From Burkholderiales bacterium (lineage in GTDB: Bacteria > Pseudomonadota > Gammaproteobacteria > Burkholderiales > Burkholderiaceae_D): a DNA stretch of 32,660 nt. The stretch spans positions 20,322 through 52,981 of the forward strand of contig PLEY01000035.1 in assembly GCA_003136595.1 (NCBI GenBank), read 5' to 3'. Positions 10,679 through 19,240 of the stretch are shown here, in pieces (the stretch's first letter is position 1; every line of letters begins with the position of its first letter). Position numbers and translations under genes: made by a program. The notes under the pieces are model-generated. The model ran no database searches, was not told the origin of the DNA, and saw nothing but the letters and a program-made list of their open reading frames with translations.

Positions 10679-10932
10679 CGTTCACGGGATCGTTTCCTAG
10701 ACTTGGCGACGCAGCGTACGACCCTAAGCCCGCTCAGGACGCTCCATCAGGCGACTTCCCGTGGTCGTCGGCCCGACGTGGCCTGCCATCGGGATCACGG
10801 GTTAGGGACTCGGGCACTGCACGCCTGGCCGCCCCGTAACGGCCGGCCCTGGATGCGGTCCGACGCACGGGTCGTCCAGCCCGGCTCCGAGTCGCTCCTG
10901 TCCATCCAATCTGCCCCTCTCCTGGAGTCACC

Positions 10933-11385
10933 ATGTCCGCTTCAATACTGTTCAGTCAACACCCGATCGCGCCGGCGCGCTCTGGCGGGTCATGCCTTTT
11001 CCGCACCGTCTCCGTGTTCGCCGCTCTGGTGCTCGCAGCTCCCTGGTCAACGTGGGCTGCCGATGGGGGCGGCTCTGCGCAGGAGGTCTACCGCCAGGAG
11101 CGAGCTCGCTGCCTGCAGGCTCCGCCCGATTCCGACCGGGCCGCCTGCCTGAAGTCTGCGGGAGCCGCGCTCCAAGCGTCCCGGTCGGGCCAGCTTGACG
11201 TGGCTTCACATCCCTACGCAGCCAACGCACTGATGCGCTGCGATCCCCTGCCTCCCGCGGATCGCGAGGACTGCATCCTGCGCATGCATGGGGAAGGCAC
11301 GGTCTCCGGAAGCGTCCAGCAGGGAGGAATTCTCCGCGAACTGACCACCGAGACTCCGGCGCGTGCGGCGCCGTCACGGCCCTAG
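10933..11385 (+). CDS. Secreted conserved hypothetical protein
   Basis: 150 aa with hydrophobic N-terminal export signal ending AAPWSTWAADGG, mature region with Cys residues in spaced R..CL motifs (ERARCLQ, DRAACLKSAG, DREDCILRM) and a C-terminal GTVSGSVQQGGILRE motif. TGGAG lies upstream of the start. Confidence 0.75.
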   Translation: MSASILFSQHPIAPARSGGSCLFRTVSVFAALVLAAPWSTWAADGGGSAQEVYRQERARCLQAPPDSDRAACLKSAGAALQASRSGQLDVASHPYAANALMRCDPLPPADREDCILRMHGEGTVSGSVQQGGILRELTTETPARAAPSRP

Positions 11386-11794
11386 CCGGCACGCCTGCTG
11401 AGCGCTTCAGGGCCGCACTCCATCAGGCGCCCCGGGGCCTCGCCGGAGCGCCACGGGACAAGGTCCGGCTGGCCCTGCACGAAACCCAAGGACTGCAGGG
11501 GCCGGTGTCCCCCAATCACAGTCTGGGCCCCGCTACCAGCGCCTACTGATACACGCCAGCTCCAACGCGACGGGGCCGAATTTCCGCGACCGCGCCGGGC
11601 GGTCGAATGCGCGCACTGAAGGGGCCTTTCAGAATGCGCACGCGACCTTCCGCGCGGCGGATCAAAGGAGCTGAATTCTGAAGGGGTGCGCCGCACTTGC
11701 AGCAGCGTATGGGATCACTATCCGCAGCGCTCGATTTGGACGCTTCGGGTTCTGCGGCACACGAGGCACTGGACGCAGGGCGCGCCACGCACCG

Positions 11795-12238
11795 TCAGTT
11801 TCCCGTGCCTCCTCCCGATTCGGCGGCGCCGTGCATTCCTAGCAACGGGTCCTTCTCGGGAGACTTCGAATGGCTGCGCGCCGCAAATCGTCGCGTCGGC
11901 CAGACGGGATGATCCCCAGTGCAACAGGCATTGACGAGCCGTGATCCCCCGACCAGCGGGATGATGGGACGAGCCTCCATCATATGCAGATAGATGTATT
12001 CATCCAGGGACAATCCAATGTCCTGGTTCACCGGCCGCATGGTCACCGTCGACTGCAGACTTACCGCGTCGAGCTTTTCCAGTTGAGCACCACCTTCATC
12101 GCGTACGCTCGACGTGTGCACCTCGACCACTGGGGCGTCCAAGGAAGTCCCGATGAGACCCGCGCAGTGCGCCGGCATCGGGTGGGCCCCGGCGAGAATC
12201 AGTACGTACATCGATGCAATGCTCCATGTGGATCGCAT
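11795..12238 (-). CDS. Putative small exported protein of unknown function
   Basis: 147 aa ORF; N-terminus MRSTWSIASMYVLILAGAHPMPAHCAG resembles a signal peptide. The first ~110 codons have natural-looking amino-acid composition and mostly G/C third positions. No recognised family; the C-terminal part looks less protein-like. Confidence 0.4.
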   Translation of the reverse strand: MRSTWSIASMYVLILAGAHPMPAHCAGLIGTSLDAPVVEVHTSSVRDEGGAQLEKLDAVSLQSTVTMRPVNQDIGLSLDEYIYLHMMEARPIIPLVGGSRLVNACCTGDHPVWPTRRFAARSHSKSPEKDPLLGMHGAAESGGGTGN

Positions 12239-12709
12239 TGTCTACCCCAGTGTACTTGCGTTGCGAAGTGCCTTCGGTATCCGCAGGATTTTCCCGCTCA
12301 GGGCGGAGCTCTTCATTCGATGGGCCCGTTGCGGTGTTTTCGTGCTCCCGTCCCCTGTGAACAAGCTTCGATGTGCAGTCCCATCCGCTCGTTCCAGAGT
12401 GCACTTATCCTCCCGGGGCGGTGAGCCGATCTGTGCGCTAACCAACATTTCGGCCTTCATGTAACGCGACTACCGCTGCGTACTGAATGAGGATCCAGGA
12501 TCCCTCCCGGACGGCCGCACGAGCCGTCTGATCTTCGTGTAAGCGCGCTGCCGAACTGATGAGCTGGAACGCTACCCATACCATGCCCCTGTTCGGTTAG
12601 GTCGTCAGATCAATACCGCTTTGGCAATCGCAATCCTTGGGCGACCGTCCCTCGCGCGAGTTCAGTCTGATCCACTGACGCCACTCACTGCTTCCAGGTG
12701 CTGATCAAA

Positions 12710-12746
12710 CTTGGAGGATTTCCCCGTCAACCGGGGACGATCCAAG
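12710..12746 (+). other. Nested hairpin in the leader of the collagen-like lipoprotein gene
   Basis: Outer stem CTTGGA (12710-12715)/TCCAAG (12741-12746) enclosing inner stem TCCCCG (12721-12726)/CGGGGA (12732-12737). It ends 23 nt before the ATG at 12770. Confidence 0.45.
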
Positions 12747-12769
12747 CAGGTCCAATTGAAGGAACCATA

Positions 12770-13129
12770 ATGAACTACTCAAAGCCCGCTCTTGCATCAC
12801 TCCTCGCACTTGCACTGTGCGGGTGCATTACCGCCCCTGCAGGCCCACCCGGTCCACAGGGCGCCACAGGCAACACCGGCGCACGAGGCAACACTGGCTA
12901 CACCGGAGCTACCGGTTACACCGGCGCGACCGGTGGCACTGGAGCGACGGGCAACACGGGCGCGACCGGGGGCGCTGGTGCGACTGGAGCCACGGGTGAT
13001 ACCGGAGCCACCGGCTATACGGGTGCAACAGGCGACACCGGAGCCACTGGCGGCGCCGGTGCGCGCGGCAATACCGGCCCCCGGGGGTCTACAAGCCCGG
13101 GAACGATCGTCGTGGTCCCGCCCCAATAA
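12770..13129 (+). CDS. Collagen-like (Gly-X-Y repeat) putative lipoprotein
   Basis: ATG at 12770 preceded by [46 protein letters not shown]... Lipobox-like LCGC followed by 28 uninterrupted Gly-X-Y triplets (12842-13093), 21 with Thr at Y. Confidence 0.85.
   Translation: MNYSKPALASLLALALCGCITAPAGPPGPQGATGNTGARGNTGYTGATGYTGATGGTGATGNTGATGGAGATGATGDTGATGYTGATGDTGATGGAGARGNTGPRGSTSPGTIVVVPPQ
12842..13093 (+). repeat. Collagen-like Gly-X-Y tandem repeat coding region (28 triplets, dominated by GAT/GNT/GYT/GDT)
   Basis: Direct codon reading. Synonymous codons for Gly and Thr vary between units. Confidence 0.9.
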
Positions 13130-13137
13130 GGACTTCA

Positions 13138-13152
13138 GAGCGGTAACCGCTC
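13138..13152 (+). terminator. Weak terminator-like stem-loop after the collagen-like gene
   Basis: GAGCGG-TAA-CCGCTC, with TTTTT at 13166-13170. The U-tract is not immediately adjacent, so the call is weak. Confidence 0.3.
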
Positions 13153-13414
13153 CCTCAGTAGTGGATTTTTGTTAGCCGTTGAGGGGGCGCGTCCCGCCTG
13201 CACGCGCGGGCCGTTCTCGGAACGAAGAAGCGATTCCCATCCATTCTGGTTGGGCGAGGCTCACGTCGGACTGCGTGCGCCCTGAAGCGGTCAGGTCAGC
13301 GTTTCGGTTCACTACCTGGAAGGCAACCAACGCATGGCCCGGTCTGCAGCCGGGCAGCCCTTGACACGCTCTGCCGGGATTCGATCGCGACCAGATCCGC
13401 GAGCCCCAGAGCGT

Positions 13415-13690
13415 CTAACGGGAGTCCTTGCCGGTCTTTTCGGTTTCGCCGGCAGGCCCGTACAGATCGGCGTAGCGCCGACTGGCCTCCTCGCTATGAT
13501 GGAGCGCATGCAGGGTGTAACCATGCGCAATATGGGCATGGTGCGCAGCCATCTGGTAGTCACCAGAATTGAAGTAGCGGTCTGCAATCACGTGATGCTT
13601 CGACGCCAGATCGTGGCTCTTTGCCGCAAACTGGTGATAGGCGTGGTTTGGATCCCTGGGGTGGAGCGGGGTCGGATCTGACTGATTCAC
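13415..13690 (-). CDS. Small His-rich conserved hypothetical protein (probable GTG start)
   Basis: From GTG at 13690: (V/M)NQSDPTPLHPRDPNHAYHQFAAKSHDLASKHHVIADRYFNSGDYQMAAHHAHIAHGYTLHALHHSEEASRRYADLYGPAGETEKTGKDSR. Helical, Ala/His-rich. The longer ATG extension to 13816 is Arg/Pro-rich and looks non-coding. Confidence 0.65.
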   Translation of the reverse strand: MNQSDPTPLHPRDPNHAYHQFAAKSHDLASKHHVIADRYFNSGDYQMAAHHAHIAHGYTLHALHHSEEASRRYADLYGPAGETEKTGKDSR

Positions 13691-14121
13691 GGGGATACTC
13701 GATATGAAAAATAGGTTGGGCGGCGAAAGGCCTTGAACTCCGGCAGATCGTCCGCCTCTGCGCGAATTGTCTCTGTGCGCTGGCACACATGGCTGTGGCG
13801 TCCCCGCAGGCGACACCAGGGAACCTTACGCGTCAGCGTGGCCACGTGGTCAAGAGCTCTCGATGGACCACACGCACCCCGCGCCGATCGGCGTGCTGGA
13901 TTCGTGGTCCCGCAGTCCCGCAATACCGCAGTCCCTGCCCTGCAGTTTCCACCCCAACCTGTTGCATCACGATTCACGCCCCGGGCTGGGGCGACGCGAG
14001 CCGAGCCGCGCGCGGCCCCATGGCCGGGGTTGCGTCGCGAATTCCACTCGAGCCTGCTACCGCGCCGGGGCGGCAATCGGGTCACGCATTCTGATATCGG
14101 CCCCTCCCGTGGCGCATGCCG

Positions 14122-14140
14122 GCGGGGCTTGGAGCCCCGC
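14122..14140. other. Perfect GC-rich hairpin GCGGGGCT-TGG-AGCCCCGC
   Basis: 8-bp perfect stem with 3-nt loop, no U-tract on either side; 12 bp before dyad site C. Confidence 0.45.
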
Positions 14141-14152
14141 GAGGAGCCCGCT

Positions 14153-14172
14153 TGCGTACGCTGACGTACAGA
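14153..14172. promoter_or_regulatory. 8-4-8 dyad (site C): TGCGTACG-CTGA-CGTACAGA
   Basis: Right half identical to site A and left half 6/8 identical, with the same 4-bp spacer. About 65 bp upstream of the VOC protein ORF start. Confidence 0.4.
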
Positions 14173-14237
14173 TAGGCGGGCTCGGCTGGCCGTACCGTCT
14201 GGCGCATTGATCCACCGCTCAAAAAAGGGGCGCGGCC

Positions 14238-15227
14238 ATGCCTTGCCACACCAAGTGTACAGACCACAGTGCGCCGCAGCGCGAGGCATCTCTTCGCGGT
14301 CTGCTCCCGGGTCGCGCAAGAGTCCTGCTCGGGCTCGCCCTCGCGGCTGCGCTGTCCGCTTTGCAGCTCGTCTCCAACGTCGCAGCAGCACCCTCCGATA
14401 CGCCCGGCCCGCAGTCACCAGCGACGGCAGGAGGGGCGGAGCATCATGTCGGCAAGGTGGTCCTGCTTGAGCTCATCACATTCGATCTTGCACGCGCCAA
14501 GCTGTTCTACGGGAGCCTCTTTGGATGGACCTACCGGGACGTGGGAGCGGGGCAGGCACAATACTCAGAGGCCTTCCTGGACGGCATACAGGTGGCCGAT
14601 TTGATCTTCCGGACGGCTCCCCAAGACAGCGCTCGCCAGCCCTCGTGGCTGACCTTCATCTCCGTTGGCGATGTTGATGCGGCTGCGGCCAGCGCCGCGA
14701 GTCAGGGCGCCAAGATTCTGGTCCGCCCACACGATGTTCCAGAGCGTGGGCGTGAGGCCGTGATCGCCGACCCACAGGGCTCTGTCTTCGCGATACTGGC
14801 CGCGGCATCAGGCGATCCACCGGATGTTCTCGCGGCGCCTGGCGAGTGGATCTGGAGTTCACTGATCACGCGCGATCCCGACAGCGATGCCGCCTTCTAC
14901 CAGTCGATATTTGATTATGAGGTGTTCGAAATTCCCGCGACGGATCACTCTGAGCATCTCATCCTGGCCTCGGACGACTACGCGCGGGCCAGCGCCAACA
15001 GCCTGCCTGAAGGGGTCAGCCACGCCCACCCTCACTGGCTGAACTACGTGAGGGTGCTCGATGCCGCAGCCGTTGCGCGCCAGGCAGTCGAATTGGGCGG
15101 TCGGGTTCTGGTCACCCCACGCCTGGATCGGCATGGGGGTATGGTCGCCGTCGTCTCGGATCCAATGGGTGCTCCGTTCGGCCTCCTCGAATGGCCCGAG
15201 GACCGGGTCAAAGGGAGTACGCAATGA
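14238..15227 (+). CDS. Exported VOC (glyoxalase/bleomycin-resistance-like) family protein with two VOC-like modules
   Basis: 329 aa. Hydrophobic export signal (RVLLGLALAAALSALQLVSNVAAAPS), then KVVLLELITFDLARAKLFYGSLFGWTY...VIADPQGSVFAIL and a second WSSLITRDPDSDAAFYQSIFDYEVFE...VVSDPMGAPFGLLEWP. Exact start uncertain. Confidence 0.85.
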   Translation: MPCHTKCTDHSAPQREASLRGLLPGRARVLLGLALAAALSALQLVSNVAAAPSDTPGPQSPATAGGAEHHVGKVVLLELITFDLARAKLFYGSLFGWTYRDVGAGQAQYSEAFLDGIQVADLIFRTAPQDSARQPSWLTFISVGDVDAAAASAASQGAKILVRPHDVPERGREAVIADPQGSVFAILAAASGDPPDVLAAPGEWIWSSLITRDPDSDAAFYQSIFDYEVFEIPATDHSEHLILASDDYARASANSLPEGVSHAHPHWLNYVRVLDAAAVARQAVELGGRVLVTPRLDRHGGMVAVVSDPMGAPFGLLEWPEDRVKGSTQ

Positions 15228-15553
15228 ACCGGGCGAAACGGGTGTGGAGCAAAGGCCTGCCGTGGGGCGCAGCGCTGTCGCTTGTGCTGGCTGGTTGCGT
15301 GGTCCCGGGGGGATACGGGTACGACGGTGGAGTGGGCGTGGACTACTACGAGCCCTTTGGCGCTGAGTATGGTGGTTGGGGTCCGGGCTACCTTGTCGGC
15401 CCCGGACGGGGGGACGATCGCCGGGGCGGGGACGGCGGTGGAGGCGGCCATGCCTACCGATCCGCAGCAGGCTCACGTTCGGCACCCTCGATCCCCACGG
15501 GCGGCCGCTCCGGAGGAGGCTCGCACGGAGGCGGCGGCGGGCGGGGTCGCTAA
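15224..15553 (+). CDS. Gly-rich putative lipoprotein
   Basis: ATG at 15224 overlaps the VOC stop (ATGA). MNRAKRVWSKGLPWGAALSLVLAGCVVPGGYGYDGG has a lipobox (LAGC); the C-terminus is rich in Gly/Arg/Ser. Confidence 0.8.
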   Translation: MNRAKRVWSKGLPWGAALSLVLAGCVVPGGYGYDGGVGVDYYEPFGAEYGGWGPGYLVGPGRGDDRRGGDGGGGGHAYRSAAGSRSAPSIPTGGRSGGGSHGGGGGRGR

Positions 15554-15644
15554 CTCGCCCGGTCCGATCTGGCGAGGCGTCAAGTCAGGGTCGAAGGCAG
15601 TGTCAGTTCGCTCGCCCGCGTTCCCAGAGGTCGGGATGCCCGGC

Positions 15645-18600
15645 TCAATGAGATCTGGCTTGCGAAGCGCTGTCCTGGAGGCTCTCCAGAAGCTGCCGGG
15701 CTTCGCCGCTCTCCGGAAACTCGGCGTCAAAACCGAAACCCGTACTGGATTCCCTGAGTGTGCGGCCTGCCGCATCCACCCTGCCGCGACGGACATAAAA
15801 GCGCGCCAGGTGCAGTGCAGCCCGCAGTTCCAGCGAGCGGGCGTTCTGTTCTCGGGCTAGTTCGATGGCCTGACCAAACGCGGCTTCGATGGATTCGTCG
15901 TGTGCATCGACCTGCTTGGCGAGCAGTTCAGCCCGTACCCGGTGGATTTCGGCGAGCACTGAACGCAGGCCACTGCGCTCCACCTCGAGCAACGCCTGAT
16001 CAATCCGTCTGAGCCCCGCCTGGGGTCCAGCATGCACCGCTTCCACCTCAGCGAGCAGCATCGCATTCAAGGGGGCCCACGGTCCGACACCCAGCCCCGC
16101 ACCCTGTGCACCCTCCCCGGTCATGAGGGTCATGCCGGCCTCTTCCTGTCCAGCGTGGAAACGGCCCAGCCCCACGTAGAACGATGCCGTCGGGAGCCAT
16201 CCCTCAAGACGATGATCCCGGCTCAGAGTCAGGAGCGCCTCGGCGTGGAGCATGGCAGCGCCGAAATTCCGACAAAGTGCCTCGAAGTAACAGCCGTGCG
16301 CAAGCGTGTTGGCAAGCGTACCCACATCGCCCTTCTGGATCGCGAGCGCCATGGCCTCTTCCTTGTGCCGCTTGGCCTGGGCGACTTCACCGAGCGGCCA
16401 CAGGATGAGTGCAAGACAGATGCGCACCGTGACCAAAGGATCGAGGTCGTGCGCATAGGCCCGCGCCTTGGGTGCCGCTGTGAGCTCTCGAAACCTCGTC
16501 TCACAGTGCTGCCGCGCCCTGGGGAAGTCCCCCCCCGCCCAGGCCGTGAAAAACTTGACGAGGCTCACGAGTTCACCGACCAAAGCCCCCGCCTCGGCCT
16601 TCCTCGCGGCCTCCAAAAAGGTGTCCGTCGAAAGTCGAAGCGGTACCGGCGCACCCTGGGTGAAATTGCAGTACCACAGACAGAACTCGATCTGCAGAAT
16701 CTCAGAGGCCTCCCCCACCTCGGCGGAGAGCTCCTTGGCGCGTGCAAATGCATCGGTCACCTGGTTGGAAGCCCAGCCTTTTGCCAGCAACAAGGTCCGG
16801 CCGTAGCGGAACTGTACCTTGAGCCAGAGCGAACTCGAAGCCGGTGTGGGGGGCAGGCCGGCGGCGAGATCCAAGGCCTTTTGCAGGTGTCCCACGGCTT
16901 CGGAGTAGGCCGAACGGCTGCGCGCCCACTCCGACGCCCGCGTCCACCACTCAATCGCAAGCTCCCCCAATCCCGCCTGGGTGTAGTGGTGAGCGACGAT
17001 CTCGGGCTGATCCTGGGCGAGCTCCGGAAACTGTCCGCGAATGACATCGGCGATTCGCTGGTGGACCACCTGCCGGCGGCTCTTGAGCAGACTCTCGTAG
17101 GCGGTGTCCTGAACGAGCGCGTGCTTGAAGCTATAGACGGTATCGGCGGCAACGCCACGCGAGACAATCAGATCGGCCGCTTCGAGCTGACCCAGGGCGG
17201 ACTTCAGATCCGCCGGCGCGCGGTCCAGCACGCTTTTCAGAAGCCCGAATGAGAACTGGCGACCGATCGCAGCGCCCACCTGGGCGACCTCTTTGGCGGC
17301 ACTGAGCCGGTCCAGGCGCGCCATGAGGGAATCGTGCAGCGTGGCTGGAATGGCAAAGGGTGGCAGCGGCCCGGAGAGCCGGTAGTGACCCTCCTCCTCG
17401 ATGAGGATGCCCGCCTCCAGAACAGTCTTGGTCAGCTCCTCGACGAACAGCGGCACGCCATCCGTCTTGGCCACGATCTGGTCCATCACCTCTCGGGGCA
17501 GCTCCCGGCCGCGCGTCTCGCATTCAATCATGGTGTCCACATACGAGCGCTCCAGCCGTCCAAGCTCGATGACGCTGACATTGGCCAATCCATCCCAGGG
17601 CGAGACAAAGCCGGGCCGGACCGTGACAAGTAGCAGCACCGGCAGGCGCCGGATCCGATCGATGGCCAGATCGAGCAGCTCGAGCGAGGTCGCATCAGCC
17701 CAGTGCGCATCCTCGAACATCATGAGTACCGGTCCGAGGCCGGCCAGGGCCTCGAGCTGATCCAGCAGCACGGCAAACGTGCGACGGCGCTGCTGCGACG
17801 GACTCAGTCCAAGAGGCGGGTAGCGATCGCCTCCGGAAACAGAGAAAAAGGTCGCGAGAAGAGGCACCACCGTGTCGCGGCCGGCTGCGGTCAGTGCGGT
17901 CAGCGCCTCAAGCTTGTCCAGGATGCGATCAGGGGGATCGTCCGGGGCAAGACCGGCCACCTTCTCGATCTGGCGGATGAAGGGATAAAGCGCGCTGTTG
18001 CTGTGGTAGGGGGAGCACTGATAGCGAAGCCGCGTGCGCGTCTCGTCGGAGATCAGTTCGACAAAACGCCCGGTGAGCCGAGATTTCCCGATACCCGCCT
18101 CACCCGAGATGACGACAACCTGTCCACTGCCTCCCCAGGAGAGGTTCTTCCGATCCAGAAGCAGCGCGACCTCCTGCTCACGATTGACGAAGTCGGTCAG
18201 GCGCGCGGCCCGCGCCGCGTCGAAGCGGCTGGAGGCTTGCGAGAACCCCTGCACCATCCAGGCCGTCACGGGCTCGGTGATTCCCTTCAGGTTCTGGGCG
18301 GGCAGTTCGCGCAACGCGAAGGCGTCGCCCAAGAGTCGTCGCGTCGAATCCGCGACCACCACCGTGCCCGGTTCGGCCACCGATTGCAGACGGGCTGCCA
18401 GATTCGGCGTGGGCCCGATGGCCATCTGCTGTCTGGAGACGCCGTCGCCGATACCCTCGCCGACCACCACGATACCGGTTGCGATCCCGACTCGGACACG
18501 CAGCGCCTCACCGGCGCCGGTTGCGAGCTCTGTGACCGCCTGGATCATCTCCAGGGCGGCGCGTACCGCCCGCTCCGCGTCATCCTCGTGCGCCCGTGGA

Positions 18601-19010
18601 TAGCCGAAGTAGATCAGGATGCCATCGCCAAGATACTGGGAAATGAAGCCTTCGTAGCGGGGAATGACGCCCGCACAGGCCGCCTGGTAGGCGCCGATGA
18701 GATCGCGCATGTCCTCGGGATCCAGCTTCTCGGAGAGTGCCGTCGAGCCCACCAGGTCACAGAACATCACCGTGAGCTGGCGTCTCTCCGGCTCGTCCGG
18801 CCGCGGCGCCTCGATGGCCGCCCGCTGTGTCTGGTCGCGATCGGCGATCGCCCGCAGGATCTTGCGACGGTGCCCCAGAGGCACCCCGAGGGAGATGAGG
18901 TCTTCCTCGGTGAGATCGGGCAGCACGCTCAGATCAACGAAATTCGCTTCAAATCGTTTGGCATACTGACCAAGGCCGAGCCGAATCAACCAATCCTCAA
19001 TGTGCTCCAT
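15645..19010 (-). CDS. Multidomain signalling protein: SAM domain, class III adenylate/guanylate cyclase, AAA ATPase, TPR-like C-terminus
   Basis: 1121 aa. N-terminal SAM-like IEDWLIRLGLGQYAKRFEANFVDLSVLPDLTEEDLISLGVPLGHRRKIL; cyclase motifs VMFCDLVGSTALSEKL, QYLGDGILIYFGYP and GPTPNLAARLQ; Walker A GEAGIGKSR; MMFEDAHWAD (Walker B-like); helical repeats at the C-terminus. Confidence 0.9.
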   Translation of the reverse strand: MEHIEDWLIRLGLGQYAKRFEANFVDLSVLPDLTEEDLISLGVPLGHRRKILRAIADRDQTQRAAIEAPRPDEPERRQLTVMFCDLVGSTALSEKLDPEDMRDLIGAYQAACAGVIPRYEGFISQYLGDGILIYFGYPRAHEDDAERAVRAALEMIQAVTELATGAGEALRVRVGIATGIVVVGEGIGDGVSRQQMAIGPTPNLAARLQSVAEPGTVVVADSTRRLLGDAFALRELPAQNLKGITEPVTAWMVQGFSQASSRFDAARAARLTDFVNREQEVALLLDRKNLSWGGSGQVVVISGEAGIGKSRLTGRFVELISDETRTRLRYQCSPYHSNSALYPFIRQIEKVAGLAPDDPPDRILDKLEALTALTAAGRDTVVPLLATFFSVSGGDRYPPLGLSPSQQRRRTFAVLLDQLEALAGLGPVLMMFEDAHWADATSLELLDLAIDRIRRLPVLLLVTVRPGFVSPWDGLANVSVIELGRLERSYVDTMIECETRGRELPREVMDQIVAKTDGVPLFVEELTKTVLEAGILIEEEGHYRLSGPLPPFAIPATLHDSLMARLDRLSAAKEVAQVGAAIGRQFSFGLLKSVLDRAPADLKSALGQLEAADLIVSRGVAADTVYSFKHALVQDTAYESLLKSRRQVVHQRIADVIRGQFPELAQDQPEIVAHHYTQAGLGELAIEWWTRASEWARSRSAYSEAVGHLQKALDLAAGLPPTPASSSLWLKVQFRYGRTLLLAKGWASNQVTDAFARAKELSAEVGEASEILQIEFCLWYCNFTQGAPVPLRLSTDTFLEAARKAEAGALVGELVSLVKFFTAWAGGDFPRARQHCETRFRELTAAPKARAYAHDLDPLVTVRICLALILWPLGEVAQAKRHKEEAMALAIQKGDVGTLANTLAHGCYFEALCRNFGAAMLHAEALLTLSRDHRLEGWLPTASFYVGLGRFHAGQEEAGMTLMTGEGAQGAGLGVGPWAPLNAMLLAEVEAVHAGPQAGLRRIDQALLEVERSGLRSVLAEIHRVRAELLAKQVDAHDESIEAAFGQAIELAREQNARSLELRAALHLARFYVRRGRVDAAGRTLRESSTGFGFDAEFPESGEARQLLESLQDSASQARSH

Positions 19011-19240
19011 ACCAGTATCTCGTCTACCTGTGGAGCCGGGCGCGATGCCATAGCCCGTCGTTGGACCCTCGAAGGCGCGGCCGCTTCATTGGGGGTGCCA
19101 ACCCGATCCGACTCGCCCGTGCTGTTTGCGAACAATACCGGGAAAGCGCAGCGATGGGCTGTGCAACCGGGACATTTCCGTGGCCGCACGCTCTCTGCGC
19201 CAGGACCCCTGCCGGAGCGACCCAGGCCCCCGCTGCACCG

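Noticed and set aside
11543-11788. 81-aa minus-strand ORF with CCKCGAP, possible zinc ribbon
   Set aside because: Only one Cys pair, no second knuckle, and the rest is low-complexity; insufficient support.
12510-12528. Inverted repeat GACGGC-N7-GCCGTC
   Set aside because: Only 6 bp with no U-tract or adjacent gene end; expected by chance in GC-rich DNA.
13687-14418. 243-aa minus-strand ORF
   Set aside because: Very Arg/Pro/Gly-rich, overlaps dyad C, the hairpin and the VOC start; looks like out-of-frame GC-rich DNA.
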